DNA from: Poecilobothrus nobilitatus
Taxonomy: Eukaryota > Arthropoda > Insecta > Diptera > Dolichopodidae
Direction of reading: 5' to 3'
NCBI GenBank assembly: GCA_947095535.1
Contig: OX352774.1
Location: 234,633,825 to 234,697,824 of the forward strand
Length of the DNA: 64,000 nt
A program made the translations under genes and the position numbers. The notes beneath the pieces were generated by a model, which saw nothing but the letters and a program-made list of their open reading frames with translations, did no database searches and was not told where the DNA came from. Below are positions 11,113 through 23,735 of this stretch, one piece after another; positions within the stretch are counted from its first letter, which is position 1; each line of letters begins with the position of its first letter.

Positions 11113-12394
11113 TTATAACTTAATCTTTGAATTATATTTAAGTTTAATTGTTTATATCTAGATATTTTTGTATTTGAATATTTTGTTTGTTAACATTAGG
11201 ATAATTTGGTAGGTAACTGTTTGAGTTATAAGATACGCCTTAAAAATTGTTAGTTGACATTTGATATTTTATTTTTTTTTATATCTTTAGATTTTTATAG
11301 TATATATTATATATAGTATATAGTATTTATAAATTGTTTGCTATTAATTTGAACCCAATGACGTGAATGGTGGTTGAATTCGGTCAAAAACGAAATATTA
11401 CAAACTTTTCAATTTTACAGGGATTTGAAACTGAACTGCAACGAATGAGAGGTCAATTTTCATTCTATTACACATTTCTTTTAAAATGCAATAAACAAAT
11501 ATTTTATTGGGATCAATAAAAAATTAAAAATACAATTTAGCAATAAAATTAATGTAAATATTTTTTGTATATTTACTTACTTTTTCTTGACTTACAAGAA
11601 GAATGTTAACAGGAAATAAATCCGTTTTATTTATCAAGTCGGTGACTGAACTGTAAGAAATGGTTTTGATGCAAGGAAGATTAGACCATAAGAAGGTCGA
11701 TTACGCTTATGTGTTCTAGCAAAACTGAACAAAATGATTTTTTCAAAATTCATCTAAATAATAGATAAGCCACAAAGATTTCAAATGTGCATTTTATATA
11801 TGGACTTATATTACACATTTTGTTATCCAACAGTTAATAGTTAACTCATATCTTTAGCAATCGATGGCTTTAGTAAAATTTTTAATCTTTTTTCTTATGA
11901 AATCGTATTAAAATAGAATTTTACAAAATTTAAATGAGTCTAGTTTTTATTTATTAAATTTTCCATTACAATTTTTTGTCACTTTTTGCTATTTCAAAAA
12001 AAAAAAGGCAAAAACCAAATTTTATGAAACTGAATCAGAATATTAGTTTTGTTTAGATTTTATTGTGTAAAACTAAAAAAAAAAATGTTCATTGTTGACC
12101 CAAATTTATCAAAAAGTAAATAAAAATTCATAAACAACATTTATTAGCAAACAAAAAGAAGTTTATATTTATGAGTATCCAAAAAATTATTTTATTAAAA
12201 AAGTAAAATAAAATTAAAGTTTTTTTTTGCTGTTATGTTATGTTATTTTTGGGTTATTGTAAGTTTTCCTTTCAGTATAATAAAAATAAATTTAAATTAT
12301 TTTACTCGGGTTCTTTTATATAATATGTTCGCTTCATATTATTATAAATTAAAAAAGAAACGTATATACAACTTTTAGAAAATTCTAATATTCT
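11113..12394. other. AT-rich DNA without recognisable genes
   Basis: Mostly featureless. At about 11412-11460 a short patch of balanced composition follows TTTTACAG and reads GFETELQRMRGQF. It is too short to support a gene. Confidence 0.5.
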
Positions 12395-12790
12395 AATCTG
12401 ACTTAATTAAGTTTGTATCCTGTTTCATCAAACCTACTAAATTTTACAGAAGTGTTTGATATTAAACCTGATCATCTTTTATTTTAGATATTTATAGTTT
12501 TATTAAGTAATTTGCTGGTTAGACTATCGAAATTTTGCATATTTAATTGGGCATAAAACTTAAATTCTTTTGACTAAATTTTAAATAATCCATCTTATGA
12601 TAGGTACTAAGTTATGCTCATTTAAAAAAAGATTTGGTATGACTGTTATAATGCTTCTGCTATACCATCAAAACTCTGCAGAAATAGTACTCATACATCT
12701 TCCCTTCTCTTTACAAAATTTTAGATATTATCCAGCTTCATAAGATACTGATTTATTCTCATATAAAAATATAAATTGTACGGAAGGTAC
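12395..12790 (+). repeat. Degenerate repeat related to 42650-43260
   Basis: Blocks such as AAATTTTACAGAAGTGTTTG, AAACCTGATCATCTTTT and AAGTTATGCTCATTTAAAAA resemble AATTTCACAGAAGATATTGC, AAACTTGATTATCTTTTG and AATTATGCTCACATAAAAAA in the 42650-43260 region, in the same order. Divergence is high and no ends are visible. Confidence 0.35.
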
Positions 12791-13460
12791 TCAAATTAGC
12801 TGGTCAAAATGATTGAATTTAGTTGGTGTTATATGCCTGCATTTCGTTTGACTGTATTTGTTTCATGTTCGCTTAACTATTTCATTTGATTTTATGTAAA
12901 ACATACACATACTTAGAGGGGATTTTAAACTTTATTACAAAATCATTGTTTAAAAGAGTTTGTTTAGTAGAAGTTTTCGGGTGGCACCTCCATTTGTTGT
13001 GAAATATCTGTGTAAAATATATAATTAGAGAAAATTTTATAATTGGTTAAATGAAATACGACATTATTGTGATGGTAATTTAGCGCGTTAAAAAAAGCAA
13101 AAGTTGAAATTTTATGAATGGTGTGACAGTCAATATTTGTAATTGTTGCTTATGAAATTTAAAAATCTTTTAATATTAATATTTTTTTCAGAATATAATA
13201 TTAGTATGTTCCGTGGAAAATTAAAGTTTCAGTGAAGATTAAATAAAACTAAAAAGCAAATAATATGAAAAATAAATGGATTGTATTTTCAAATAATAAT
13301 GTAAACCTCATAAATTGTGCTTAAATCTTCGCCCCACATAAAAATGATTTCTTTTTCAAAAGCTGAACTAGTCATTCTCCTGTTTTTAAAGCAAAATGTT
13401 ATTGAAAAGATTTATACTCAAGGTTTAAAGGTTTAAAGATGAAAGTATAAATTTATTAAA
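12791..13460. other. AT-rich spacer
   Basis: No gene or clear repeat is seen before the Rep-B array begins. Confidence 0.5.
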
Positions 13461-14795
13461 ACGAGGAAGAATACAGTTGCCTTTGTCAACTCTTAGATAC
13501 CCGTACGAACCGTTAGTATGTTCACAGCCTGTCACTCTGCTCACAATATTATTTTTTTAATATTTTAGTATTTTAAAATAATTTGGGTGAACTTTATAAT
13601 TTCTAGAACTAGGTATGGGTTGTACATATATTCAAACTATATGTTTATATGTACATTCTTCAAAAGCAGATTCTAACCTTCCACATAACGATTATCAATC
13701 CAAAACTTTTTCAAATATTCTATAGTACCATTTAATACTAAGCGGTAAATGTATATTAAATTTACTTAGTACAAAATAGTAAATATAATTTTAAATATTA
13801 TAATATATTATATTTAAATATTCCATTGACAGAATAATTTCTTATAAGTACAATAAAATACATATATGTATGTAAATACGGCGCTATATAATATACATCT
13901 ATACTCTTATCATTCATTCACTAGTGACATATACGATATCTAAATAAACATGATATTATATAAGTATGTATGTATATTAATATCATACAATCGTTATGTT
14001 GTTTATTTATTTGCATTTTTATGTACTACGCATTATATCCTCAACAATTTCAAAGTATCGAGTAAAACAAATGCAAAAAATTTGTTGAAGAAATTTGTTA
14101 GAAAATTTGAAAAAATCAAGTAACACTTTCGTCAATTATAAAGTAACCCTACATTATTAAAAAAAGTTGTTAACAGAAATAAGAATATAATGTTGAAGCT
14201 TTAATTTTTATGTATTACTTTAAAAAAAATTTAACAAGTGTTCAAGTTACAGGTGTTTAAAAATAGGAAATTTTCAGTTTTTGACCCCTTACAGCTCTTA
14301 AACGGGGGGTGACACAAAAAAAATTTCTGAAATGACTCATACTTATTTTCAAAGATCTAACACCTGTCAAAATTTCAAATTTTCAACTTAAACCGTTTGG
14401 AAGATAGAAGAGTTGAAGGATTTTGCAAAATTTGAGTTTCACATAACGGTAAATTAACACACCGTATGCCACAAATATATATTTATTGTATATATACTTT
14501 TAAAGCTAATAAAAGTGGTAATCGTTTGGCGTTTTCAAAATGAAGATGTACCTTATACAACTTGCGCTATAACAATTTAAATATAGAGCTTTTTTGAACC
14601 TTTAGGAAGCTGTAGCTCCGTAACGGGTGGGGCTACAAAAAAAAGTTATTAAAAATAAAATTAATATTTTTGTGAGATCTATCAGTACTTAAAATTTCAT
14701 AGCTCTATTTCAAAAAAAATGTCGGGATCTAAAAGTTAGGTGTTCGAGAGCTACCCTAAGGCTTGGTCCAAACTCAACCAAAAAAAATAGGGAAC
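13461..14795 (+). repeat. Rep-B copy 1 (3' truncated)
   Basis: It begins ACGAGGAAGAATACAGTTG and follows the full copy at 33765 base for base with scattered changes. It stops at about 14795 (AATAGGGAAC), before the (GGAC)n tract and the terminal hairpin. There is no coding capacity. Confidence 0.85.
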
Positions 14796-14812
14796 AATAA
14801 AGTATAATAAAA

Positions 14813-14963
14813 TATAAGTACAATAAAATACATATATGTATGTAAATACGGCGCTATATAATATACATCTATACTCTTATCATTCATTCCCTAGTGACAT
14901 ATACGATATGTAAATAAACATGATATTATATAAGTATGTATATATATTAATATCATATAAATA
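14813..14963 (+). repeat. Rep-B internal fragment
   Basis: TAAGTACAATAAAATACATA to TATTAATATCATATAAATAA repeats the segment at about 13848-13990 of copy 1. It sits between the truncated copy 1 and the start of copy 2, forming part of a composite array. Confidence 0.8.
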
Positions 14964-16480
14964 ACGAGGAAGAATACAGTTGACTTTGTCAACTCTTAGA
15001 TACCCGTACGAACCGTTAGTATGTTCACAGCCTGTCACTCTGCTTACAATATTATTTTTTTAATATTTTAGTATTTTAAAATAATTTGGGTGAATTTTAT
15101 AATTTCTAGAACTATGGGTTGTACATATACATATTCAAACTATATGTTTATATGTACATTCTTCAAAAGCAGATTCTAACCTTCCACATAACGATAATCC
15201 AAAACTTTTTCAAATATTCTATAGTACCATTTAATACTAAGCGGTAAATGTATATTAAATTTACTAAGTACAAAACAGTAAATATAATTTTAAATATTAT
15301 ATTATATTATATTTAAATATTCCATTGACAGAATAATTTCTTATAAGTACAATAAAATACATATATGTATGTAAATACGGCGCTATATAATATACATCTA
15401 TACTCTTATCATTCATTCACTAGTGACATATACGATATGTAAATAAACATGATATTATATAAGTATGTATATATATCAATATCATATAAATAAAAATTCT
15501 TCAAGCAACCGTTATGTTGTTTATTTAATTACATTTTTTTGTACTACGCATTATATCCTCAACAATTTCAAATTATCGAGTAAAACAAAATGGAAAAAAT
15601 TCGTTAATGAAATTTGTTAGAAAATTTGAAAAAATCAAGTAACACTTTCGTCAATTATAAAGTAACCCTATATTATTAAAAAAAGTTGTTAACAGAAATA
15701 AAAATATAATGTTGGAGCTTTAATTTTTGTGTATTACTTCAAAAAAATTTTAACAGGTGTTCAAGTTACTGGTGTTTAAAAATAGGAAATTTTCAGTTTT
15801 TGACCCCTTACAGCTCCTAAACGGAGGGTGATACAAAAAAAATTTCTGAAATGACTCATACTAATTTTCAAAGATCTAACTTCTGTTAAAATTTCAAGTT
15901 TCCAACTTTAACCGTTTAGAAGATGGAAGGGTTAAAGAATTTTGCAAAATTTGAGTTTCGCATAACGGTAAATTAAGACACCGTATGCCAAAAATATATA
16001 TTTATTGTATATATACTTTTAAAGCTAATGGAAGTAGTAATCGTTTGGCGTTTTCAAAATGAAGATATACCTTATAGAACTTGTGCTATAACAATTTAAA
16101 TATAGAGCTTTTTTGAACATTTGGGGAGCTGTAGCTCCGTAACAGGTGGGGCTACAAAAAAAAGTTATTAAAAATAAAATTAATATTTTTATGAGATCTA
16201 TCAGTAGTTAAAATTTCATAGCTCTATTGCAAAAAAAATGTGGAGATCTAAAAGTTAGGTGTTCGAGAGCTACCCTAAGGCTTGGTCCAAACTCAACAAA
16301 AAAAAATAGGGAACCTACAAATTACTCCCAAAATATTTTGTGTAAATTTCAAGATTCTAGCTTTCTTAGTTTTTGAGTTAGCGTGCTGACGGACGGACGG
16401 ACGGACGGACGGACGGACATGGCTCAAAAGTCATAGAATTTTTTTCTCATCCGATCCATACCTTTGAAGGTATATCTAGG
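14964..16480 (+). repeat. Rep-B copy 2 (3' end missing)
   Basis: This copy runs from ACGAGGAAGAATACAG through the internal modules and a (GGAC)7 tract near 16391-16418 to CTTTGAAGGTATATCTAG at about 16480. The last ~75 bases, with the terminal hairpin, are replaced by other sequence. It is more similar to the copy at 33765 than to copy 1 in several indels. No protein is encoded. Confidence 0.85.
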
Positions 16481-16594
16481 TATATCTATTTCCCTCCCAT
16501 TTGAGAGATATTAGTGGTCAAAAATTGCAAATATGCTTATTTAATACATAAAAACACAAAGTTAAGGTGGAAAAAATAAACCTCAAACATTTTA

Positions 16595-16634
16595 TTTATT
16601 TGCTAATGGCCAAGAACGGCCATTAGCAAATAAA
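16595..16634. repeat. Perfect 17-bp hairpin
   Basis: TTTATTTGCTAATGGCC at 16595-16611 is followed by a 6-base loop and its exact reverse complement at 16618-16634. It lies just past the truncated Rep-B copy 2. Its role is unknown; it may be a recombination or snap-back footprint. Confidence 0.8.
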
Positions 16635-17294
16635 ACTAATTAAATTAAATAAAACTAAAATTAAATAAAACTTATTTTTTATATTTTTTTTTTAAATTTT
16701 CGAAGAAATTTTGATAGATAGATATTTTACTTAATTATTCTCATTAATGACAATAACAAATTTATAGGCCCTTCTCCTTTTGTATGTGGGCCATCAAAGA
16801 AATTTTTTTTGTTTAATTTTTGTGCATTTTTAGGTAATAAAATAAATTTTGAAATAAAGTAACAAATTCTTTTAATTCTATATTATTTTTATTTTAATAA
16901 GCATTAATAGAATATATGCAAGAATCTTCACCACCAGGTAATAATTCCCTTTTCTACTCCCATAAAGATCATATGGATTAATATTTAATTCATATTTAAA
17001 AGATTATTTAGACTTTTTAATAAAAAAAAATAAAAAAATGTACTGTTCTTCAATAATTCTCAAATTTAATTTAGTCTCTTACACACGTCTAAAAAAAAAA
17101 AAATTTTTAATGTTGAACATAACTTGCAAAAAACTTAAATCTTTTTATTTTAATACACTTTTTACTTTCGAACAATTTTTATTTTAAATAAATTTTATTT
17201 TCTCTGACAAATAGGTGTCAGTACTTAAAGGTTAAAAAACTTATAGCAATAATGTAATAGTATCGCTTTCTGCAATAACGTGTTTTCCTTACTG

Positions 17295-17600
17295 TCCCTT
17301 CATTTGTTCGTCCGTTTATGTATCTATTTTGCAAATCTTCTACATCGTTACACCTTTGATAATGACATTTTAACCTTGAAATTATAACAAAGAACAAAAG
17401 CTTTCAGAATTAGAATAAGTTACCATAGAAAATTTTGTTTGTAACTTCTCCTGTTTACAAGCTAATAAGGATCCGAAAAATTTTGTTGTTAGAAATCTGT
17501 AACTTAGGCACCAGTGCAAACTTTTCTAAAGTAGAAAAAACTTCAAGCTTTAACATTATAATTTTACATGTTTTAGAGCTTTTCTTAACTATTTAATTTT
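17295..17600 (-). repeat. Degenerate Rep-A copy
   Basis: TTCGTCCGTTTATG, then TTCTACATCGTTACACC, AGAATTAGAATAAGTT, CTCCTGTTTACAAGCTAATA and TGTAACTTAGGCACC follow in the same order as in the minus-strand Rep-A at 19471-20790. The match is patchy with large gaps, which points to an old copy. The (GGAC)n tract has shrunk to a single remnant. Confidence 0.6.
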
Positions 17601-19470
17601 TCCAATTGCAGAAATAGTCTCTTAATTTTTAACAATTTTCCTGGTTTTACCTTTCAATTAAAAAAATATGTTTTGTTAATTTTTTAAATTCTAATTTTCT
17701 CTAAAAGAAAATTATATAACAACATTTTCACGAATTTTCGGTTAAAACTGGTTTAAAAAATTAAAAAGAGTAGGTATTAAAATATATTTTAATCAATTTC
17801 AAATTTTCTTAAAGCTTTTCAAGCCATTTAATATAAAAATTTTTGTAATACAATTAAGTAAAAGAACACAAAAATGATTATTCAATTTATTTAATTAACT
17901 ATAGGTATATAATATGAAAACAAGGACAGAGAAAAAAAAAAACAAATTAATTAACAAAAATATAAAACTTTTCCGAGAATAAATAATTTCGTAGATATAA
18001 AATCTATTTTTTTGTTTTATAATACATGTTTAAATAAATTATTTAACAAAACATAAGAAATCTTTAACACCAATTACAAGTTTTTCCTACAAAAAAAACA
18101 AACCATTAATAAACCTATAAATAAAAAAAAAAACAAAAAAATTAAGAAAGAAAATTAAAAACTTAAATAAACAACATCGAAAACTTTTACTTATTAACTA
18201 TAACTCCATACTTCACACTGTTTGGTCAAAAAAAAAAGGAAAAATTTCAAATAGAGCAAAAAAAAAATTAAAAGAAAAATGAAATTTTCTTTGTCAAATT
18301 TTCTAGGATAATATGTTTATTTTTTACTTTTCTTTTTGTTTTTTTATATGTTATCACGCTAGTAAGTCTAGTCACAAGTTACTTTTAACCTTGTTTGTTT
18401 TTTTGTTTTTCATCTCCTTTTTTTCATTTTCAGTTCAATTTCTCATCCCTTTGCCAGGACACATGTTGTTTTCTTAGATGTCAAATAATTTATTATTGTT
18501 GATATTTTTTTTTACCGTTCATTCTAACATTCTTCCGTTACATTTTTCATGTATCGTTTTTTTTTTTCGAAACATCGAAATGGACAATTTTTTTTTTTAT
18601 TTTTATTTTTTTTTTTGTGTAAATATTGTTGAAACTTGGGTTATTAACAAGGTTAATGGAAAGTACAGAGCATAGATAAGACTATAAAGTACATAATGTC
18701 ATGAATTTGTTGTCAGATTTTATTTTGATTTGTATCGAAAGCAATCTACAGTCGTTTTTAGGTTCAGAAACATTAAATGCAAGAAACAAAATAAAGAAAT
18801 GTTATCTGTATTTGGGTGTGGTAAAGAAACGGAAGTTAAAACAAAAAAACAAAAAAAAATTATTTTCAATTGTAAAAAGGCGTTTTATTATCTAAATGAA
18901 AATACATAATTTCTATATCATGATTTTACTTTTTCTTTTTCTTTTTGATTCAGTTCTTTTACGGTTATGAGATAAATCAAAATATTATAAGTATGGGTAG
19001 ATGTTTTTTTTATTTTTATTTTTATAGATAATATATGTATCTATATATTATGTGATTAGAAATAAGCCTAAGGACTTAACAGGATAGCTTTTAGAAAAAA
19101 ATTATTTAATTATTTGATTGTTTGTTATTTTTATTTCTTTTTTTATTTTATTTTATTTTTTTTATTTTTTAGTCGATTTTGATTATGTCAAATGATGTAA
19201 TTTTTTTTTTTTGTTCATTTCTTAATATTTTATTTTTCTGTTTAGAAACATAAACAGATTATAAATGTTTTATTGTATAAAAATATTTACTATATAATAT
19301 ATTATTTTGTTTTTATATAAAATAACATAGAATGAAAAAAACAAAAAATTTAAGTATTGTTTGGTTTTTAAAGGTCGATACCCACTGAAAAAAAAAGAAT
19401 CTTTATCAAATTTCAAAAAAAAAAATTTTATTAATATTGACTTAAAGGAATCTTATTTATTTTTATTTGC
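17601..19470. other. AT-rich, low-complexity DNA
   Basis: This stretch is full of poly-A and poly-T runs. The open frames at 18478-18675 and 18701-18895 are Phe/Leu- and Lys-rich and appear to be chance. I see no gene. Confidence 0.5.
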
Positions 19471-20790
19471 TTTTTAGCACATTTCCAAAAAAATTTTGAA
19501 AAAATGTGCTTATTAGTTTCACTCTGTCCGTCCGTCCGTCCGTCCGTCCGTCTGTTTACAAAACTTCTACACCGTTAAAGATAGAGAAAAACAATTTTAA
19601 CCATAGGTAGGTCTCATAAAAACAATAATTTTGTGGAACAACTTTTTCATGTAGCCCCCCCCATTACGGAGCTACAGCCCCTCAAACTTTGAAAAAGCCC
19701 TATTTTTAAATGCATATATCTTATGTTCTGCTTAAGATTTTTTCAATCTGAAAACGTCATTTGACAGGTATTTCTTTTATCTTTGTAAATTAATATCATT
19801 TCACAATATCATTATACAATTATTTTAAATTTATTATTTAAATTTACCGTTATGTGAAATCCAAATTTTGCATGATTTTTCTACTTTCATAACTCCGGTA
19901 CGCTTCTAGATAGAGCCTTGAAATTTTGAGGCAAGAAAGAACTTTTAGAATTAGTATAAGTTTGCTCAGAAAATTTGTTTGGGCCACCTCCTGTTTATGA
20001 GCTATTAGGGCTCAAAAATTGAATATTTGCTATTTTTAAACACCTGTAACTTAGAAACCTGCACACATTTTACTTCTGCAAGATGTAAAGATTAAAGCTA
20101 CAATAATATATTTTTACGTGTGTGAAAGGTTTATTTTAGTTGTAAAGGGTTCCAAAGTTGCAGCTCTTCAAAATTGTAAAAAAGCCCCATTTTCAGATGT
20201 ATATATCTCGGGCTCTGCGTAATAGTTTTGCAATCTAAAACCGGTAGAAGATCGAAAATTTTATTATCTATATAAAACAATATCAAAATTATGTAATATT
20301 TTGTAATTTACGATTTAAATTTACCGTTATGTGAAAACCACATTTTGCATGAAATTTCTTTTTTCATAACTCCGTCACCCCTTTAGATAGGAACCTGAAA
20401 TTTTGAGACAAGAAAGAACTTTTAGAATTAGTATAAGTTTCCTCAGAAAATTTTTTGGTAGCGCCTCTCTTTAAGAGTTATTACGCCTCAAAAATTGAAA
20501 ATTTGCTATTTTTAGACACCTGTAATTAAGGCACCTGTAAAAATTTTTCTTCGGCAAGACATAAAAATTAAAGCTTCAATAATATATTTTTACGTGTGTT
20601 AACAGCTTTTCTTAGTTATATAGGATTCCGGACTTACGGCCCCTCAAAATCTCAAAAATATCCTATTTTCAAGTTTTTTCTTATTACATGAAATTTTCAA
20701 ATTTTTGTGTAAGTCAAACTTCTAAACAGTTTGTATTGAGTTTTGGAAATGTGCGCTTTTAAAAACCGTTGGTTTACATTCTACCTTGTT
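19471..20790 (-). repeat. Rep-A copy, minus orientation, two internal units
   Basis: Read on the minus strand it begins AACAAGGTAGAATGTAAACC and ends AAATGTGCTAAAAA, with about six GGAC/GTCC units near 19528-19551. The conserved modules TAACTTAGGCACCTGT-like, CGTTATGTGAAAACCA and TAGATAGGAACCTGAAATTT each occur twice, spaced about 480 bases. It is non-coding. A terminal hairpin (AGCACATTT with AAATGTGCT) sits at the (GGAC)n end. Confidence 0.9.
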
Positions 20791-21710
20791 TTTTTTGTTT
20801 TTTAATTCTCTTGTAAAAGATAAATAAAATTATTTTTAAACTTTCTTTAACTTTTTTTTTGAATTCCAGGAAAATTCATTCTGGACTAAAATGTTTGTTT
20901 TTCCCATTTTGTTGTTTATTACTGTATTAGGTATATTATAGGAATCAATATAGAAAGAGATAATTTCAAGAATAGATTTAAAAGAAAATTAAAAGTATTA
21001 GATTTATCTGCCTACTGTTTTTTTTTTTTTTTCACAAAAATAATTTAATTTGAAAGACTTTTTCTTTCAATAAAAATATTAAAATAATTTTGTAAAGTTG
21101 TTGAATTCAAAAATTTAATTAAATATTTGAAAATATTAGAAAAAAATTTCTTTTTATTAAGTTTTTTTAAATGATGAAAAATTTTTAAATATTTTATTTT
21201 TTAAGTTTGAAATGAAATACGTATAATTAAAAATAAAAATAAAAGATTTTGATAGAAGTAACTATAAGAAACTTCTAGTAAGAAACTAAATAGATATAAT
21301 TATAAATATATTTACAGTTGATTACCTATTAAGCCTAATTATCATGCAACCGATATATTATCTGTTATTTTGTTAGAGCATAGACAGAAGATATACAAAA
21401 ATACTATATGTTATTCACTGTATATATATATTTTTTTTTTATTAAACTTTATATTACGCTTTATTACAATCTTAAAATAATAGTGGTTTAACTGATAAAA
21501 AGTTTAACAAAAAAAGTTTAACCTATCCTAACGTACTTAAAACTACTTACGCTAATTATTAAAATCTGCATGTACATTGTACTTAGTTCTAGGAATGATT
21601 ATTCACCAACCACTTTTTATATATTATTCACCAATAATCTTTTTTTATAACTTTACCTCTGTCCGATATTGACATATCGAATTTCAAATTTGCTCCGTTT
21701 ATATTGCCGG
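20791..21710. other. AT-rich spacer
   Basis: No gene or dispersed repeat is recognised here. Confidence 0.5.
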
Positions 21711-21794
21711 GGTTATATTCTATAACTTTATATGTATAGTCCGCCTATTATTGTGGTATAATAGGGGGACATGATATTGGTTATGAATATAACC
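21711..21794. other. 84-base multi-stem hairpin
   Basis: GGTTATATTC (21711-21720) pairs with GAATATAACC (21785-21794). Inside this, TATAAC pairs with GTTAT(G), and GTCC-G-CCTATTAT pairs with ATAATAGG-G-GGAC across a 6-base loop. Its length is in the range of a microRNA precursor, but a small foldback transposon could give the same structure. No mature-arm conservation can be judged from one copy. Confidence 0.5.
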
Positions 21795-22079
21795 ATTTTT
21801 ATCTAAAAAGATGAAATGCTCAAGGGCTATAAAGCCCGTGAGAAAAGTCTTTTCAATGTACTCCTCGTATCATAAAATATATGTGATATTAAACCATTTT
21901 CTGGAGTGTTTTGTGCTTTATTATAATGTATTCGAATCAATTTTATTAAAAATTTGTCGATTCTGATTATGTTTGCTCTCTTATGCAAGTACCTACTTAT
22001 TGCAATAATAGTGCTTGTAGTCGGTTTCGGGCTTTCTGCAAGAAACGCTGTATATAAAACAAAATAATAGTGGGGCGTC

Positions 22080-22130
22080 GGTTGCCTTGTGGTTAAGTAT
22101 GTGGATTATTTTTACCGAGGGAGTGCATTA
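22080..22130 (+). repeat. tRNA-like SINE fragment
   Basis: GGTTGCCTTGTGGTTAAG at 22080-22097 is A-box-like. It is followed at 22114-22126 by ACCGAGGGAGTGC, identical to the block at 38278-38290, where a B box follows directly. Here the B box is lost. It looks like a decayed tRNA-derived SINE. Confidence 0.4.
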
Positions 22131-23735
22131 TCCTATTGCAATATCCTATGCGATTTGTAATAGTAATATAAATTGAATATATAATAAAATAATAATAGTA
22201 TAAAAAAAATTAAAAAGATTGTTGTATAAAGTTCCAAATAATATCGAAATTAATAAAAAATATCGGTAAAATACCTAGAAGTCATATTACCTATACATCG
22301 AAATCTTAATTGCATCTTATGCTAATAAAGTTGATGAAAACGGAAATAAAGTATTTATGGCAACAAAGAATCTGTTTTATTACAAAACTCATTAATGAGT
22401 ATGTAAAAAATATAGGTTATCAAACCCTTATTAGGCCTTTTCAACATAAGTTAAAGTCTAATGGAGAAAATAAAAAAATTTTAAAGAAAATGCATTAAAC
22501 TCTGCGTAAACCTATATAGAAAATCTGAAACGGACTACAAGCATTTTTTACTCTAATAAATAAAATAAAATTTCTAGTCAAATTCGAAAATTAAATCAAA
22601 ATTCCATAAAAATAATTTGCGATAGGCGATGGAATAAATTTAGTTTCTAAATTAACATTTTAACATTCTTAAAGTATCGTTCGAATTATTAAATTTTTGG
22701 TACATTTTGGATTATCCTTTTGCCAAATTTTATCCTTGGATAAAACTAAACTTTATTTTTTTGTTGTTGAATATTGATTTGGTACTTCGAATAATTATAT
22801 TTGTTTTTAATTCAAAATTCTCCTGCCTACAACATCACATTTAATGTATTTGTAGTTTTTTCTTATTTATTATGTTCCTGTTAACATACAGGTTTATACT
22901 AACATAACTAAAATCAGTAGGATATTGAACATTAAATAAAATGTATTTATAAAATTATATTTACATGTATTTATAAAATTAAAGTAACTCTTGAGCAAAC
23001 ATTCTTTTTAAAAAGCTATAAATTTTTAATGTAGATACTTATTCGATTTTCTAAGCAATCAATAATAATTAGAATTTAAGATAAATTTTAAGAAATTTTG
23101 TACAACGGTCTTTTAAAAAATCTTTTGCCAAAATAAAAAATATTTTTTCGTCATTTCGTCACTTTTCGAAATACCCACTTTTAGAGCAAAATTTAATAAA
23201 CCATATTATTAAATCAATCAAGAAAAGATGACTCAAATTATGAATTTGAAAAAATTCAACTTTAATTAGAAATTGTTACATAAAAATTCACTTTAATTTT
23301 TCTTAAATTAATTTATATTTTCCATTTAAAATATAAACTAAAAAGAAAATTTAGAAGGAAAAAATAAAATGTTTAAAAAGAGACATCACAAAAAAAAAAA
23401 TGTATACAAAACAAAATTTTTTTTTTTACGTAAAAATCAAAAGGAAAACAAATATTTTTCTTTCTCTGGAAAATTTTATGTTATATTTTTTCTATGCCAT
23501 TACATACATTTTTTTTTTTTTGAAAACAACACACAGTTATAATACACTGTTACATATTACAAAAATTGAAAAACAATTTTTTTTTTTTTACATTTTAAAT
23601 AATCCGTACTGTCATATTTTCTTCTATTTAATATTCTCTATATAATACAGTGTCGAATAAAATTATTTTAATTAGGTAGCCAAAACTTAATATTAACAAG
23701 TAAATGTAACAGTAAGTCGCCGCAACCGACTTATT
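22131..23735. other. AT-rich DNA without recognisable genes
   Basis: The open frame at 22310-22498 gives a 62-residue product with no motif that I recognise. The frame at 23400-23645 is Phe-rich and from poly-T. Both are likely chance. Confidence 0.5.

Noticed and set aside
18478..18895. Two adjacent short frames on the plus strand
   Set aside because: The products are Phe- and Lys-rich, as expected from poly-T and poly-A tracts. No motif is present.
21711..21794. Bacterial-type rho-independent terminator
   Set aside because: The hairpin lacks a trailing U tract and the window is eukaryotic.
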